Of a stretch of DNA of 64,000 bases, positions 28,303 to 36,020 are shown one piece after another. Within the stretch, counting starts at the first letter, position 1. Each line of letters begins with the position of its first letter. The notes beneath the pieces were generated by a model. The model saw only the letters and a list, made by a program, of their open reading frames with translations. It made no database searches and was not told the origin of the DNA. A program made the position numbers and the translations under genes. The stretch covers positions 58,558 to 122,557 of the forward strand of contig JAEUHS010000119.1 of NCBI GenBank assembly GCA_016794035.1, given 5' to 3'. The DNA comes from Planctomycetota bacterium. GTDB taxonomy: Bacteria > Planctomycetota > UBA1135 > UBA2386.

Positions 28303-31169
28303 CGCAGACCTGGACCAGGAGCCGGCGGCCGGCGTGGGCGTGGCTGGTCGGCCTCGTCGTGCTCGCCGCGCTGACCGTCGCCGTGTGGTCGTTGGTCACG
28401 CAGACGCGGCGCCACGCGGTCGCGCCGCCGGACGCCGGCGCCGAGGCCGGCGCCCCGGTGGTGCCGCCGGCTGCCGAAGTGCACCGGCTCGACACGCGGT
28501 GGGCCGCGCAGGCGGTCGGCGGCACGGTGCTGCTGCCCGGCGGCGGGCCGGCCGCCGGCGCCACGGTGACGATCCAGCGGGCGATCACCGCCTGGCCCGA
28601 ATGGCGCGCCGAGCGCATCGACCAGGCGATCACCGGCCCGTCGGGCACGTTCGAGTTCCGCGTGCGCCAGCGCCCGGGCCTGCTGCTCGAGTTCTCGCAT
28701 CCGTCGTACGCCGGCGGGCTCGAGCAGGTGCCGCTGGCCGAGGCGCCGGTGCGCCTGCAGCTGCAGGAGGGGTTCGAACTGTTCGGCGTCGTCACCAATC
28801 TCGCCGGGGCGCTGATGCCGAACGCACGCGTGGCGATCGAGTCGGTGCTCAGCGACGACCGGCGGTCGCAGACGACGACGACCGCCGCGAACGGCGCCTA
28901 TCGGTTCAGCAACCTGCGCGCCGGGCCGGTGCGCCTGATCGCGCACCACGAGGCCTGGTATCCGGCGACCGTGCCCGTGGTCGTCATCGGCGATCAGGTG
29001 CGTCGCGACCTGACGTTCGAGCGACCCGGGCTGGCGCCGCTGCGCGGCCGCGTGACCAGCGCGGTCTCGCAGCTGCCGATCGCCGGGGCGACGGTCGAAC
29101 TGCTGCCGGTCAACACGCGGCCCGGCCTCGCCGACCCGATCGTCGCCGAGTCGGCCGAGGACGGCACCTTCCTGCTGTCCGGGCTGCCGCGCGGCAACAT
29201 GCGCATCTTCGTGCGCCACCCCGAGTACGGGGCGTTCACCCGGACGCTGGCGGTCGGCCCGGTGTCGAGTGACGTCGCGATCGAGCTGCCGCCCCGCTCG
29301 CAGCTGTCCGGCCAGCTGTTCATCGAAGACGAGTCCCGCGCGTTCCTCGGCGGCCAGCTGCTGCAGTTCCGCGACAGCGCCGGGCAGCTCGAACACTGCC
29401 TCGCCGACGCCGATGGTCGGTTCCGCTGCGAGACCTCGTTGTCGCCGGGCTGGGCGAACGTGCGCCTGCTGGGCAGCCCGTTCGTGTTCCTGCGCAGCAT
29501 CGAGGACGAGTGGTCGGTGCGCGTCGAGGATGCCGGTCACACCGAGGTCGAACTCGCCATCGTGCAGGCGCGCGCCGCGCGCGGCAGGGTCGTCGACGAG
29601 AACGGCGAACCGCTCGCCGGCACCGTCGTGTCGCGCACGCGGCTGTTGGCCGAGAGCGCGCGCATGATCGGCAACGCGTTCGTCGGTCTCGACATCACGT
29701 CGGTCGGCAGCCAGGTGGCGCAGCTGTTCCGTGACGAGCGCGACGAGGTGGTCGCGATCGCCGATGCCGAGGGGCGCTTCGAGGTCCGCGGCCGCAAGCC
29801 CGGCCCGCTGCTGGTGCGATTCGACCTGCCGGGACGCGGCAGCCGCTGGCTCAGCCTGATCGTGCCCGTCGACGCGACCCCGGCCGAACTGCCCCCGGTC
29901 GTGCTGCCCCGCGGCTGTGGCATCACCGGCCGGGTCCTGCGCGGTGGACGCGGCCTCGCCGGGGCCGCGGTGACCGCGGTGGGCACCGACTCGCAGGCGA
30001 TGACGGTCACGCGCGGCGACGGCACGTTCGCGTTCGACGACATGCTGCCGGGCGACTACCGGCTGCGCGCGCGCCTGCCGTCGCTGCCGAGCGGCAGCCG
30101 CGAGGTGATGGTCCGCACCACGGCCGACGGCCCGGCGGGCAACGTGATGCTGGTGCTCGACACCGGCCGCACCGTGCGCGGCGTCGTCAGCGGCAGCGAC
30201 GGCCAGCCCGTGCCGAGCGCGCTGATCACGGTGCGCGGCGCGATCGGCCAGACGACGCTGAGCGACAGCAGCGGCGACTTCCTGCTCGAACTGCCCGAGC
30301 GCGAGGTCGAGTTGCAGATCTCGCTGGCCGATCGCAGCCGGCAGCAGCTGATCTCGGTGCCCGCGGGCATGCAGACGCTGACGGTGCACCTCGACACGCC
30401 GTCGACATGCACGCTGTCGGGACAGATCGCCGGCCTGCCGGGCAAGCAGCGGCTGGCCGGTGCGCTGCTGCGCTGCGTGACGCTGGACGGCGATGGCGCC
30501 GACGCGCGGGCGCGCTGGGTCGAACTGCAGAACGGGCACCTGCAATGGTCCTTGTGCCCCGTGGGCCGCGTGCGCATCGAGGTCTGGAGCGACGGCTTCG
30601 CGCCGTTCGTGCTCGAGCGCGAGTTCGTGGCCGGCGAGACCTACGACCTCGGCGAGGTGCTGCTCGAGCCCGGCGCGCGGCTGGCGGGCGTCGTGCGCGA
30701 CGAGAACGGCGAGCCGGTCGCCAACGCGGCGATCTGGCTCGGCGAGGAGTCGGACGCCGATCTGTTCGAGCCCGCGGTGCGCACCGCGGCCGACGGCGGC
30801 TTCCGCATCGGTGGCGTCACCACCCGTTCGTCGCGGCTGGTCGTGCGCGCCACCGGCTACGCGCCCGGCACGGTCGACCTGGTGCTGCCGCAGGACGTGC
30901 TGTCGGCGACGCCGCTGGTCGTCACGCTGGAGCGCGGCGCCACGATCGAGGTGCAGCTGTCGCGGCGGTCGTCGTTCGACGGCGGCTTCGTGCAGCTGCG
31001 GCAGCGCGGTCGCGTCGTCGCCAGCACCGACTTCGACGAGGCCGGCCGGGCCTGGTTCGCCAACCGCAGCGCCGGCCGCTACGCGATCGCCCTGCCCGGC
31101 AGCGAACTGCCGGCGCTGGACGTCGTCGTGGCGCCCGGGGTGCCGCTGGTGCGTGTGCGCGTGCCCTGA
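28299..31169 (+). CDS. large membrane-anchored carboxypeptidase-regulatory-like (CarboxypepD_reg/Ig-like) protein
   Basis: 956-residue protein with one N-terminal transmembrane helix (about 13-35) and a long exported region built from roughly eight to nine repeated beta-sandwich modules. Repeating signatures include GTFEFRV, GAYRFSNLRAGPVRL, GTFLLSGLPRGNMRIF, GRFEVRGRKPGPLLV and GTFAFDDMLPGDYRL, typical of the CarboxypepD_reg-like or TonB-plug-upstream fold. Such modules bind proteins or carbohydrate at the cell surface. Coupled by ATGA to the kinase gene, so it may be the extracellular signal receiver of the ECF/kinase cassette, or its structural effector. No catalytic motif seen. Confidence 0.85.
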   Translation: MTQTWTRSRRPAWAWLVGLVVLAALTVAVWSLVTQTRRHAVAPPDAGAEAGAPVVPPAAEVHRLDTRWAAQAVGGTVLLPGGGPAAGATVTIQRAITAWPEWRAERIDQAITGPSGTFEFRVRQRPGLLLEFSHPSYAGGLEQVPLAEAPVRLQLQEGFELFGVVTNLAGALMPNARVAIESVLSDDRRSQTTTTAANGAYRFSNLRAGPVRLIAHHEAWYPATVPVVVIGDQVRRDLTFERPGLAPLRGRVTSAVSQLPIAGATVELLPVNTRPGLADPIVAESAEDGTFLLSGLPRGNMRIFVRHPEYGAFTRTLAVGPVSSDVAIELPPRSQLSGQLFIEDESRAFLGGQLLQFRDSAGQLEHCLADADGRFRCETSLSPGWANVRLLGSPFVFLRSIEDEWSVRVEDAGHTEVELAIVQARAARGRVVDENGEPLAGTVVSRTRLLAESARMIGNAFVGLDITSVGSQVAQLFRDERDEVVAIADAEGRFEVRGRKPGPLLVRFDLPGRGSRWLSLIVPVDATPAELPPVVLPRGCGITGRVLRGGRGLAGAAVTAVGTDSQAMTVTRGDGTFAFDDMLPGDYRLRARLPSLPSGSREVMVRTTADGPAGNVMLVLDTGRTVRGVVSGSDGQPVPSALITVRGAIGQTTLSDSSGDFLLELPEREVELQISLADRSRQQLISVPAGMQTLTVHLDTPSTCTLSGQIAGLPGKQRLAGALLRCVTLDGDGADARARWVELQNGHLQWSLCPVGRVRIEVWSDGFAPFVLEREFVAGETYDLGEVLLEPGARLAGVVRDENGEPVANAAIWLGEESDADLFEPAVRTAADGGFRIGGVTTRSSRLVVRATGYAPGTVDLVLPQDVLSATPLVVTLERGATIEVQLSRRSSFDGGFVQLRQRGRVVASTDFDEAGRAWFANRSAGRYAIALPGSELPALDVVVAPGVPLVRVRVP

Positions 31170-31273
31170 TCGATCGGCGGAACGGGGCGCGGCGACCGGG
31201 CGATCCGGACGACGACGGCCGGCGCGGCGATGCACCCGAAACCGGTCCGCGCCGCGAAGCGCCGCGCGCCGCT

Positions 31274-31301
31274 TTGAGTGCTCGCCACCGCCGAGTAGGG
31301 T
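31274..31301 (+). promoter_or_regulatory. sigma-70-like promoter of the glycosyltransferase operon
   Basis: TTGAGT (31274-31279), a 16-base spacer and TAGGGT (31296-31301), eleven bases before the ATG at 31313. The region 31170-31312 holds no gene; the mRNA leader would be only a few bases long. Confidence 0.45.
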
Positions 31302-31312
31302 GTGCCGCCGCG

Positions 31313-33427
31313 ATGGACTCGATGCGCAGCAGCCGATGGCATCCGTTCTCGCTCGCCTGCGCCGTCGTCGCCGCCGCCGCGGCCGTCGGCGGCGGCTGGC
31401 TGCAGCACCCGCTCGGCGGCGCGACCGTGTTCGCGGTGCTGACGGTGACGGCGCTCGACACCGGCTGGCGGCTCGCGTCGTCGTGGCTGACCGGGTGCGC
31501 GCCGTCGCAGCGCATCGCGGCCGCGCTGCTGCTGTTCGAGGCGATCGCGGCCGGCACCGTGACGCTGCTGGGCTCGTTCGGCGTGCTGTCGGTGCCGGGG
31601 GTCGCGACCGCGATCGCCGTCCTGCACGCCGTCGCGGTGCGGACCGGGCGTTCGTCGCTGTCGCTGCGCGACCTGCTCGGCGAGGTGCGCTTCGGTTCGG
31701 GCGCGAACCCGCTGGCCGACGCGTGCCTGCTGGCGGTGCTGGTCGTGCTGGCGTTCGTGGCGATGCTGCAGGTGCGCTTCGTCGTCCAGGACGCCGACAG
31801 CATGTGGTACCACCTGGTCATGGCCGGCGAATGGGTGCGCACCGGCTCGATCGCGCCGATCGACGCGATCCCGTTGATCGGCGTCGGCTATCCCGGCTTC
31901 CGCCAGGCGCTGATCGCGTTCCTGGCGCTGCCGTTCGGCAACGAACACCTGGCGCTGCTCGGCGTGCTCGAGTTCCCGCTGCTGGTGCTGTCGATCTACA
32001 CGCTGGCGCGAACGTTCGGCTGCGGCCGTTCGCTGGCGCTGGCCGGCGGCCTCTACGGTGCGACGACGCCGGTGGTGATGGGGGCGCTGAGCACGCAGGG
32101 CAACGACCTGTCGCTGGCGATCCACCTGCTGCTCGCGGTGCTGTTCCTCGGCCGCTTCTTCGCCGACGGCGACCGGCGGCAGGCGGTGCTGGCCGGCCTC
32201 GCGCTCGGGGCGCTGGCGTCGATCAAGTTCTCCGGGCCCGGCTATGCGGTGATCGCGCTGCTGGTCGCGCTCGTGCAGTACGGCTGGCGTCGGCTGCGTC
32301 CCGGCGCCGGCGCGCTGCTGCTGCTCGTTGGTGCGCTCGCGCTGGCGCTGCCGTGGTACCTGCGCAACCTGCTGGCGTTCGGCAACCCGCTGTATCCGGC
32401 GCGCGTGCAGCTGGGCGGCCAGGTGCTGTTCGACGGCCCGCTCGGCGCGGACTACTTCGCCCGCGACCGGCTGGGCTGGGACGTCGGCCCGCTGCTCGAC
32501 AACCTGCACCACTTCCCCGACGCGCACGGCTGGCTCGTGCCGCTGGTCGCGCTCGGGCCGCTGCTGGCGGCGCTGGCGGTCCGCCGCGCTGCGCCGCGCC
32601 GGCCGCTGCTCGGTCTGGCGCTGCTGCCGGTGCTGCTGTTCGTCGCGTTCCTGCACCATCCGTTCAACCGGCCCTGGGTCGAGGCCGGCGCCGGCTACAC
32701 GCATCGCTATCTGGTGGTCTGGTTCACGGCGTCGACGGTGGCGGTGCTGGTCGGACTCGCCCGCCTGCCGGCGCGCGTGTTCTGGGTGCTGCTGTTCCTC
32801 GGCGCGGCGTTCGTGGGGCTGAGCGCGATCACGCACTGGGTGCCGATCCTGGTCGGGTCGGTGGTCGCCGCGAGCCTGGTGTCGTTCTGGTTCGACGTGC
32901 CGGCGCTGCTCGATCGCTGGCTCGAACGGCTGCTGCGCGTGCGCATGCGGGCGGGTCTGCTGCTGCTCGCGTGCATCGCCGCGACCTGGTCGCTGGCTCG
33001 CTACCGCGGACACCAGCAGTACGACCCCGTGTGCGGCTACCACGACGCCGCCAGCGAACGTGGCTGGGGTCCGGTCGTCGCCTGGGTGCACCAGCACGTG
33101 CACGGCGCGCGCGTCGGCCTGCACGGCAGCCTCTACATGTTCCCGCTGCTCGGCGAACCGTGGTCGAACGAGGTGTTCCTGGCCGACGACCTGCACCTGG
33201 ACGTGCCGCGGCGCAGTGTCGCCGACGTCGCCGCCTGGGCGCGCGACCGGCACCTCGACTACCTGGTCTGCTGTGTGCCGCGGCTGTCACGCACGGGGTC
33301 GCGCGACTACGTGTTCGGCAACTCGATCGCGGCCGAACTGCTGACCCTGGCGCCGGGAGAGTTCGAGCAGGTGTTCGCGAGCCGCGGGGCGGCCGTGTTG
33401 CAGGTGCATCGCGGCGACGGCCGATAG
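31313..33427 (+). CDS. multi-pass membrane glycosyltransferase, PMT/ArnT (GT39/GT83-like)
   Basis: 704-residue integral membrane protein with about twelve hydrophobic helices and a C-terminal extracytoplasmic domain. An acidic motif in the first large loop, QDADSMWYHLVMAGEW, corresponds to the catalytic acidic residues and YH found in lipid-linked-sugar transferases of this fold. Later PWYLRNLLAFGNPLYP is also typical. Such enzymes transfer sugar from a polyprenyl phosphate donor to protein or lipid on the outer face of the membrane. A long open frame extends upstream, but the ATG at 31313 begins the hydrophobic protein. The next gene, a GT2 polyprenyl-sugar synthase, probably makes its donor. 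Confidence 0.8.
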   Translation: MDSMRSSRWHPFSLACAVVAAAAAVGGGWLQHPLGGATVFAVLTVTALDTGWRLASSWLTGCAPSQRIAAALLLFEAIAAGTVTLLGSFGVLSVPGVATAIAVLHAVAVRTGRSSLSLRDLLGEVRFGSGANPLADACLLAVLVVLAFVAMLQVRFVVQDADSMWYHLVMAGEWVRTGSIAPIDAIPLIGVGYPGFRQALIAFLALPFGNEHLALLGVLEFPLLVLSIYTLARTFGCGRSLALAGGLYGATTPVVMGALSTQGNDLSLAIHLLLAVLFLGRFFADGDRRQAVLAGLALGALASIKFSGPGYAVIALLVALVQYGWRRLRPGAGALLLLVGALALALPWYLRNLLAFGNPLYPARVQLGGQVLFDGPLGADYFARDRLGWDVGPLLDNLHHFPDAHGWLVPLVALGPLLAALAVRRAAPRRPLLGLALLPVLLFVAFLHHPFNRPWVEAGAGYTHRYLVVWFTASTVAVLVGLARLPARVFWVLLFLGAAFVGLSAITHWVPILVGSVVAASLVSFWFDVPALLDRWLERLLRVRMRAGLLLLACIAATWSLARYRGHQQYDPVCGYHDAASERGWGPVVAWVHQHVHGARVGLHGSLYMFPLLGEPWSNEVFLADDLHLDVPRRSVADVAAWARDRHLDYLVCCVPRLSRTGSRDYVFGNSIAAELLTLAPGEFEQVFASRGAAVLQVHRGDGR

Positions 33428-33439
33428 CCGAAGGTCCGC

Positions 33440-34195
33440 ATGCAGAACGTGCTCGTCGTCGTGCCCTGCTACAACGAAGCGAAGCGGCTCGACGGAGCGG
33501 CGTTCGTGCAGTTCGCGCGCGCCAACCCCGAGGTGCGGTTCCTGTTCGTCGACGACGGCAGCAGCGATGGCACCGCGTCGATGCTCGAGCAGATGACCGC
33601 CCAGCTGCCGCGGCAGCTGCTGTGGTTCTCGCTGCCGCACAACCGCGGCAAGGCCGAGGCGGTGCGGCAGGGGTTCCTGCGCGCGTTCGCCGCCGAGCCC
33701 GTGCCGGCGGCCGTCGGCTTCTGGGACGCCGATCTGGCGACGCCGCTGGTCGACATCCCCGCGTTCGCCGCGGTGCTGGCGCAGAACGCGCGCCTGCTGG
33801 CGGTGTTCGGCTCGCGCGTCAACCTGCTGGGCCGCGACGTCAAGCGCAGGCTGTGGCGGCACTACCTCGGCCGCGTGTTCGCGACCGCCGCATCGGCGGT
33901 GCTGCGGCTGCCGATCTACGACACCCAGTGCGGCGCCAAGCTGCTGCGCGTGACGCCCGAGGTGCAGGCGGTGTTCGACCGGCCGTTCGTGTCGCCGTGG
34001 ATCTTCGACGTCGAGATCATCGCCCGCCTGCGCGATCGCCTGCTGGCGGCCGGCGGCCCGGCGGCGCGCGACGTGATCTACGAGTACCCGCTGCTGATCT
34101 GGCGCGACGTCGCCGGTTCGAAGGTGCGGCTGCGGCACTTCGTCAGCGTGTTCTTCGACCTGCTGCGCATCTGGTGGCGCGGGGGCCGGACGTGA
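33440..34195 (+). CDS. GT2 glycosyltransferase (dolichyl-phosphate-glucose/mannose synthase-like)
   Basis: 251-residue family 2 glycosyltransferase. GT-A features are visible: VVVPCYNEAKRL, the nucleotide-binding FVDDGSSDGT, HNRGKAEAVRQG, the metal-binding WDADLATP, and the closing YDTQCGAKLL typical of polyprenyl-phosphate-hexose synthases of the ALG5/DPM1 type. It would load glucose or mannose on a polyprenyl phosphate at the inner membrane face. ATG 33440 follows the membrane transferase stop by 12 bases. GTGA overlap joins it to the FkbM methyltransferase. Confidence 0.9.
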   Translation: MQNVLVVVPCYNEAKRLDGAAFVQFARANPEVRFLFVDDGSSDGTASMLEQMTAQLPRQLLWFSLPHNRGKAEAVRQGFLRAFAAEPVPAAVGFWDADLATPLVDIPAFAAVLAQNARLLAVFGSRVNLLGRDVKRRLWRHYLGRVFATAASAVLRLPIYDTQCGAKLLRVTPEVQAVFDRPFVSPWIFDVEIIARLRDRLLAAGGPAARDVIYEYPLLIWRDVAGSKVRLRHFVSVFFDLLRIWWRGGRT

Positions 34196-35160
34196 TCGGC
34201 GCCGTGATCGTGCCGGCGTGCCGGGCCTGCCTGCGCGCGCTGGTCACGCGGCGGCCGCGCGTCGGCCGCGCCGAACGCCTGCTGCGCGCGCTGCTGCTGC
34301 TGCCGCCGTTCGGGTTCGTGCTGGTCGTGCTGCGGCTGCGGCTGCTGGTCGCCGGACCGCTGGTCGTCGACGGCGTCACCGACGACGGCGTGCGCCTGCG
34401 CTGCCGGCTGCCGGACCTGATCCAGATGTACGTGCACCTGTTCGGCTGCTGGGAGCCCGACCTGGCCGCGTTCCTGCGGCGGCGGCTGCGGCCCGGCGAC
34501 TGGTTCGTCGACGTCGGCGCCAACATCGGTTGCATGACCGCGCTCGCGGCGCGGGCCGTCGGTCCCGAGGGCCGCGTCGTCGCGATCGAGTGTTCGCCGG
34601 CCGTGCTGGTCGAACTGCGCGAGACGCTGACGCGCAACCGGTTGGCGAACGTGCGGCTCGTCGAGAGCGCGGCGTCGGACCGGCGCGAGGAGCTGACCCT
34701 GTTCGCCGGCCCGAGCCACAACGTCGGGCTGACCGCGACCGTGTCGCACCGCGGCCTGCAGGCGCAGGGCAAGGTGATGGCCGCGCCGCTCGGCGACCTC
34801 GTCACCGCCGACGAGCTGGCGCGCGCGCGGCTGGTCAAGATCGACGTCGAGGGCGCCGAGGACCGCGTGCTGGCCGGCATGCTGCCCGTGCTCGACGGTC
34901 TGTCCGCCGCGGCCGAGATCGTCGTCGAGCTGTCGCCGACGTGGTGGACCGACGCCGGGCGGCGGCCGATCGACGTGCTGCAGCCGTTCCTCGACCGTGG
35001 CTTCCACGTCTACGTGCTGCCGAACGACTACTGGCCGTGGCGCTACCTGTGGCCCGACGACGTCGGTGCGCCGCGGCGCCTGCGTGACCTGTCGCTGCTC
35101 GCGCGCCGCATGCCGCGGCTCGACGTCGTGCTGTCGCGCCTCGATCGCGACGCGCTGTAG
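34192..35160 (+). CDS. FkbM-family SAM-dependent methyltransferase
   Basis: 322-residue protein with an N-terminal hydrophobic helix region (about 30-60) and a class I methyltransferase domain of the FkbM type. The SAM-binding motif is FVDVGANIGCMTALAAR, with the acidic ribose ligand in VVAIECSP. The family hallmark VKIDVEGAEDRVLAGM follows. FkbM enzymes O-methylate sugars or polyketides; in this operon a surface glycan is the likely target. GTG start at 34192 overlaps the GT2 stop. Confidence 0.9.
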   Translation: MIGAVIVPACRACLRALVTRRPRVGRAERLLRALLLLPPFGFVLVVLRLRLLVAGPLVVDGVTDDGVRLRCRLPDLIQMYVHLFGCWEPDLAAFLRRRLRPGDWFVDVGANIGCMTALAARAVGPEGRVVAIECSPAVLVELRETLTRNRLANVRLVESAASDRREELTLFAGPSHNVGLTATVSHRGLQAQGKVMAAPLGDLVTADELARARLVKIDVEGAEDRVLAGMLPVLDGLSAAAEIVVELSPTWWTDAGRRPIDVLQPFLDRGFHVYVLPNDYWPWRYLWPDDVGAPRRLRDLSLLARRMPRLDVVLSRLDRDAL

Positions 35161-35233
35161 AAGCGCCGCGGCATCCTGTCCGCCGTCGGCCGGAACTGCC
35201 CGAGGTCCGGGCGAATCCCAGCGGCCGCGGGCG

Positions 35234-35263
35234 TTGACGCGCGTCGCGGCCGCAGCGGATCCT
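35234..35263 (+). promoter_or_regulatory. promoter-like elements abutting a start codon
   Basis: TTGACG (five of six consensus), 18 bases, GATCCT (35258-35263), then six bases to the ATG at 35270. No Shine-Dalgarno sequence is present, pointing to a leaderless transcript. Confidence 0.45.
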
Positions 35264-35269
35264 GGTGCG

Positions 35270-35986
35270 ATGCACACGTTCCGCCTGGTGGTGCTCCTCG
35301 CCCTCGCCGTGCCGCTGCGCTCGCAGATCCTGCTGCCCAACCCGATCGCCTGGCCGCTCGGCTGTCCGGTGCCGAGCACGATCGAGAACAACACGACGCA
35401 GGCGTTCACCTACACCTACTGCACGCCGACGGTCACCGACCAGTTCGGCCAGGTGGTGACCTGGGGCATCTGCCTGCAGGCGGATCTGCTGCTGCCGCCG
35501 GGCGAGACCGTCACCAGCTACTGGAACCAGACCGACCTCGCCGGTCAGCAGGTGCCGCCCGGCATCTACCATGTCAACGGGCGGCCGTTCGCGATCGGCA
35601 ACGCCGAACTCGCGCTGGCGCCGCTCGGCGCGCCGCACCCGGGCGCCAGCCGCTCGATCGAGCTGTGCGCGACCGGCGGCGCCGGTCTGGTCTACGCGCT
35701 GGGCGCCTCGTTCAGCGCCGGCGCCGGCATCTCACTCGGCTGCGGCGTGCACCTGCCGATCGACTTCGACTGGCTGCTGGTCGAGTCGGTGACGAACGCG
35801 GCGGTGTTTCCCGGCTTCGTCGGCGCGCTCGACGCCGACGGTCGCACGGCGGCGCCGACGATCGTGCTGCCGCCGGTGCCATGGCTGGCCGGCATCACCT
35901 TCCAGCTCGCGTTCGTGACCCTGAACCAGGCGGCACCGTGCGGCTTCGAGCGCGCCAGCGGGGCGGTGCAGGTCACGATCCAGTAG
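35270..35986 (+). CDS. secreted protein with BsuPI-like N-terminal domain, function unknown
   Basis: 238-residue exported protein: signal peptide ending near PLRSQ, then a beta-rich domain (about 25-105). It reads TIENNTTQAFTYTYC, DLLLPPGETV and GIYHVNG, resembling the BsuPI/intracellular proteinase inhibitor-like fold that contains a final PPGxYxV strand. The C-terminal half ends with LPPVPWLAGITFQLAFVTL, a pattern frequent in secreted planctomycete proteins. Several cysteines could form disulfides. No enzyme motif. Role unknown; binding or inhibition at the cell surface is speculation. Confidence 0.7.
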   Translation: MHTFRLVVLLALAVPLRSQILLPNPIAWPLGCPVPSTIENNTTQAFTYTYCTPTVTDQFGQVVTWGICLQADLLLPPGETVTSYWNQTDLAGQQVPPGIYHVNGRPFAIGNAELALAPLGAPHPGASRSIELCATGGAGLVYALGASFSAGAGISLGCGVHLPIDFDWLLVESVTNAAVFPGFVGALDADGRTAAPTIVLPPVPWLAGITFQLAFVTLNQAAPCGFERASGAVQVTIQ

Positions 35987-36020
35987 CCGTCCCGACCGGA
36001 TCTCGTAAGGTCATGCCTCG

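Noticed and set aside
31222..31267. 8-base inverted repeat (GCGCGGCG / CGCCGCGC) with a 30-base loop between the CarboxypepD-like gene and the next operon
   Set aside because: At this GC content such arms occur often by chance, and the loop is long; not called a terminator.
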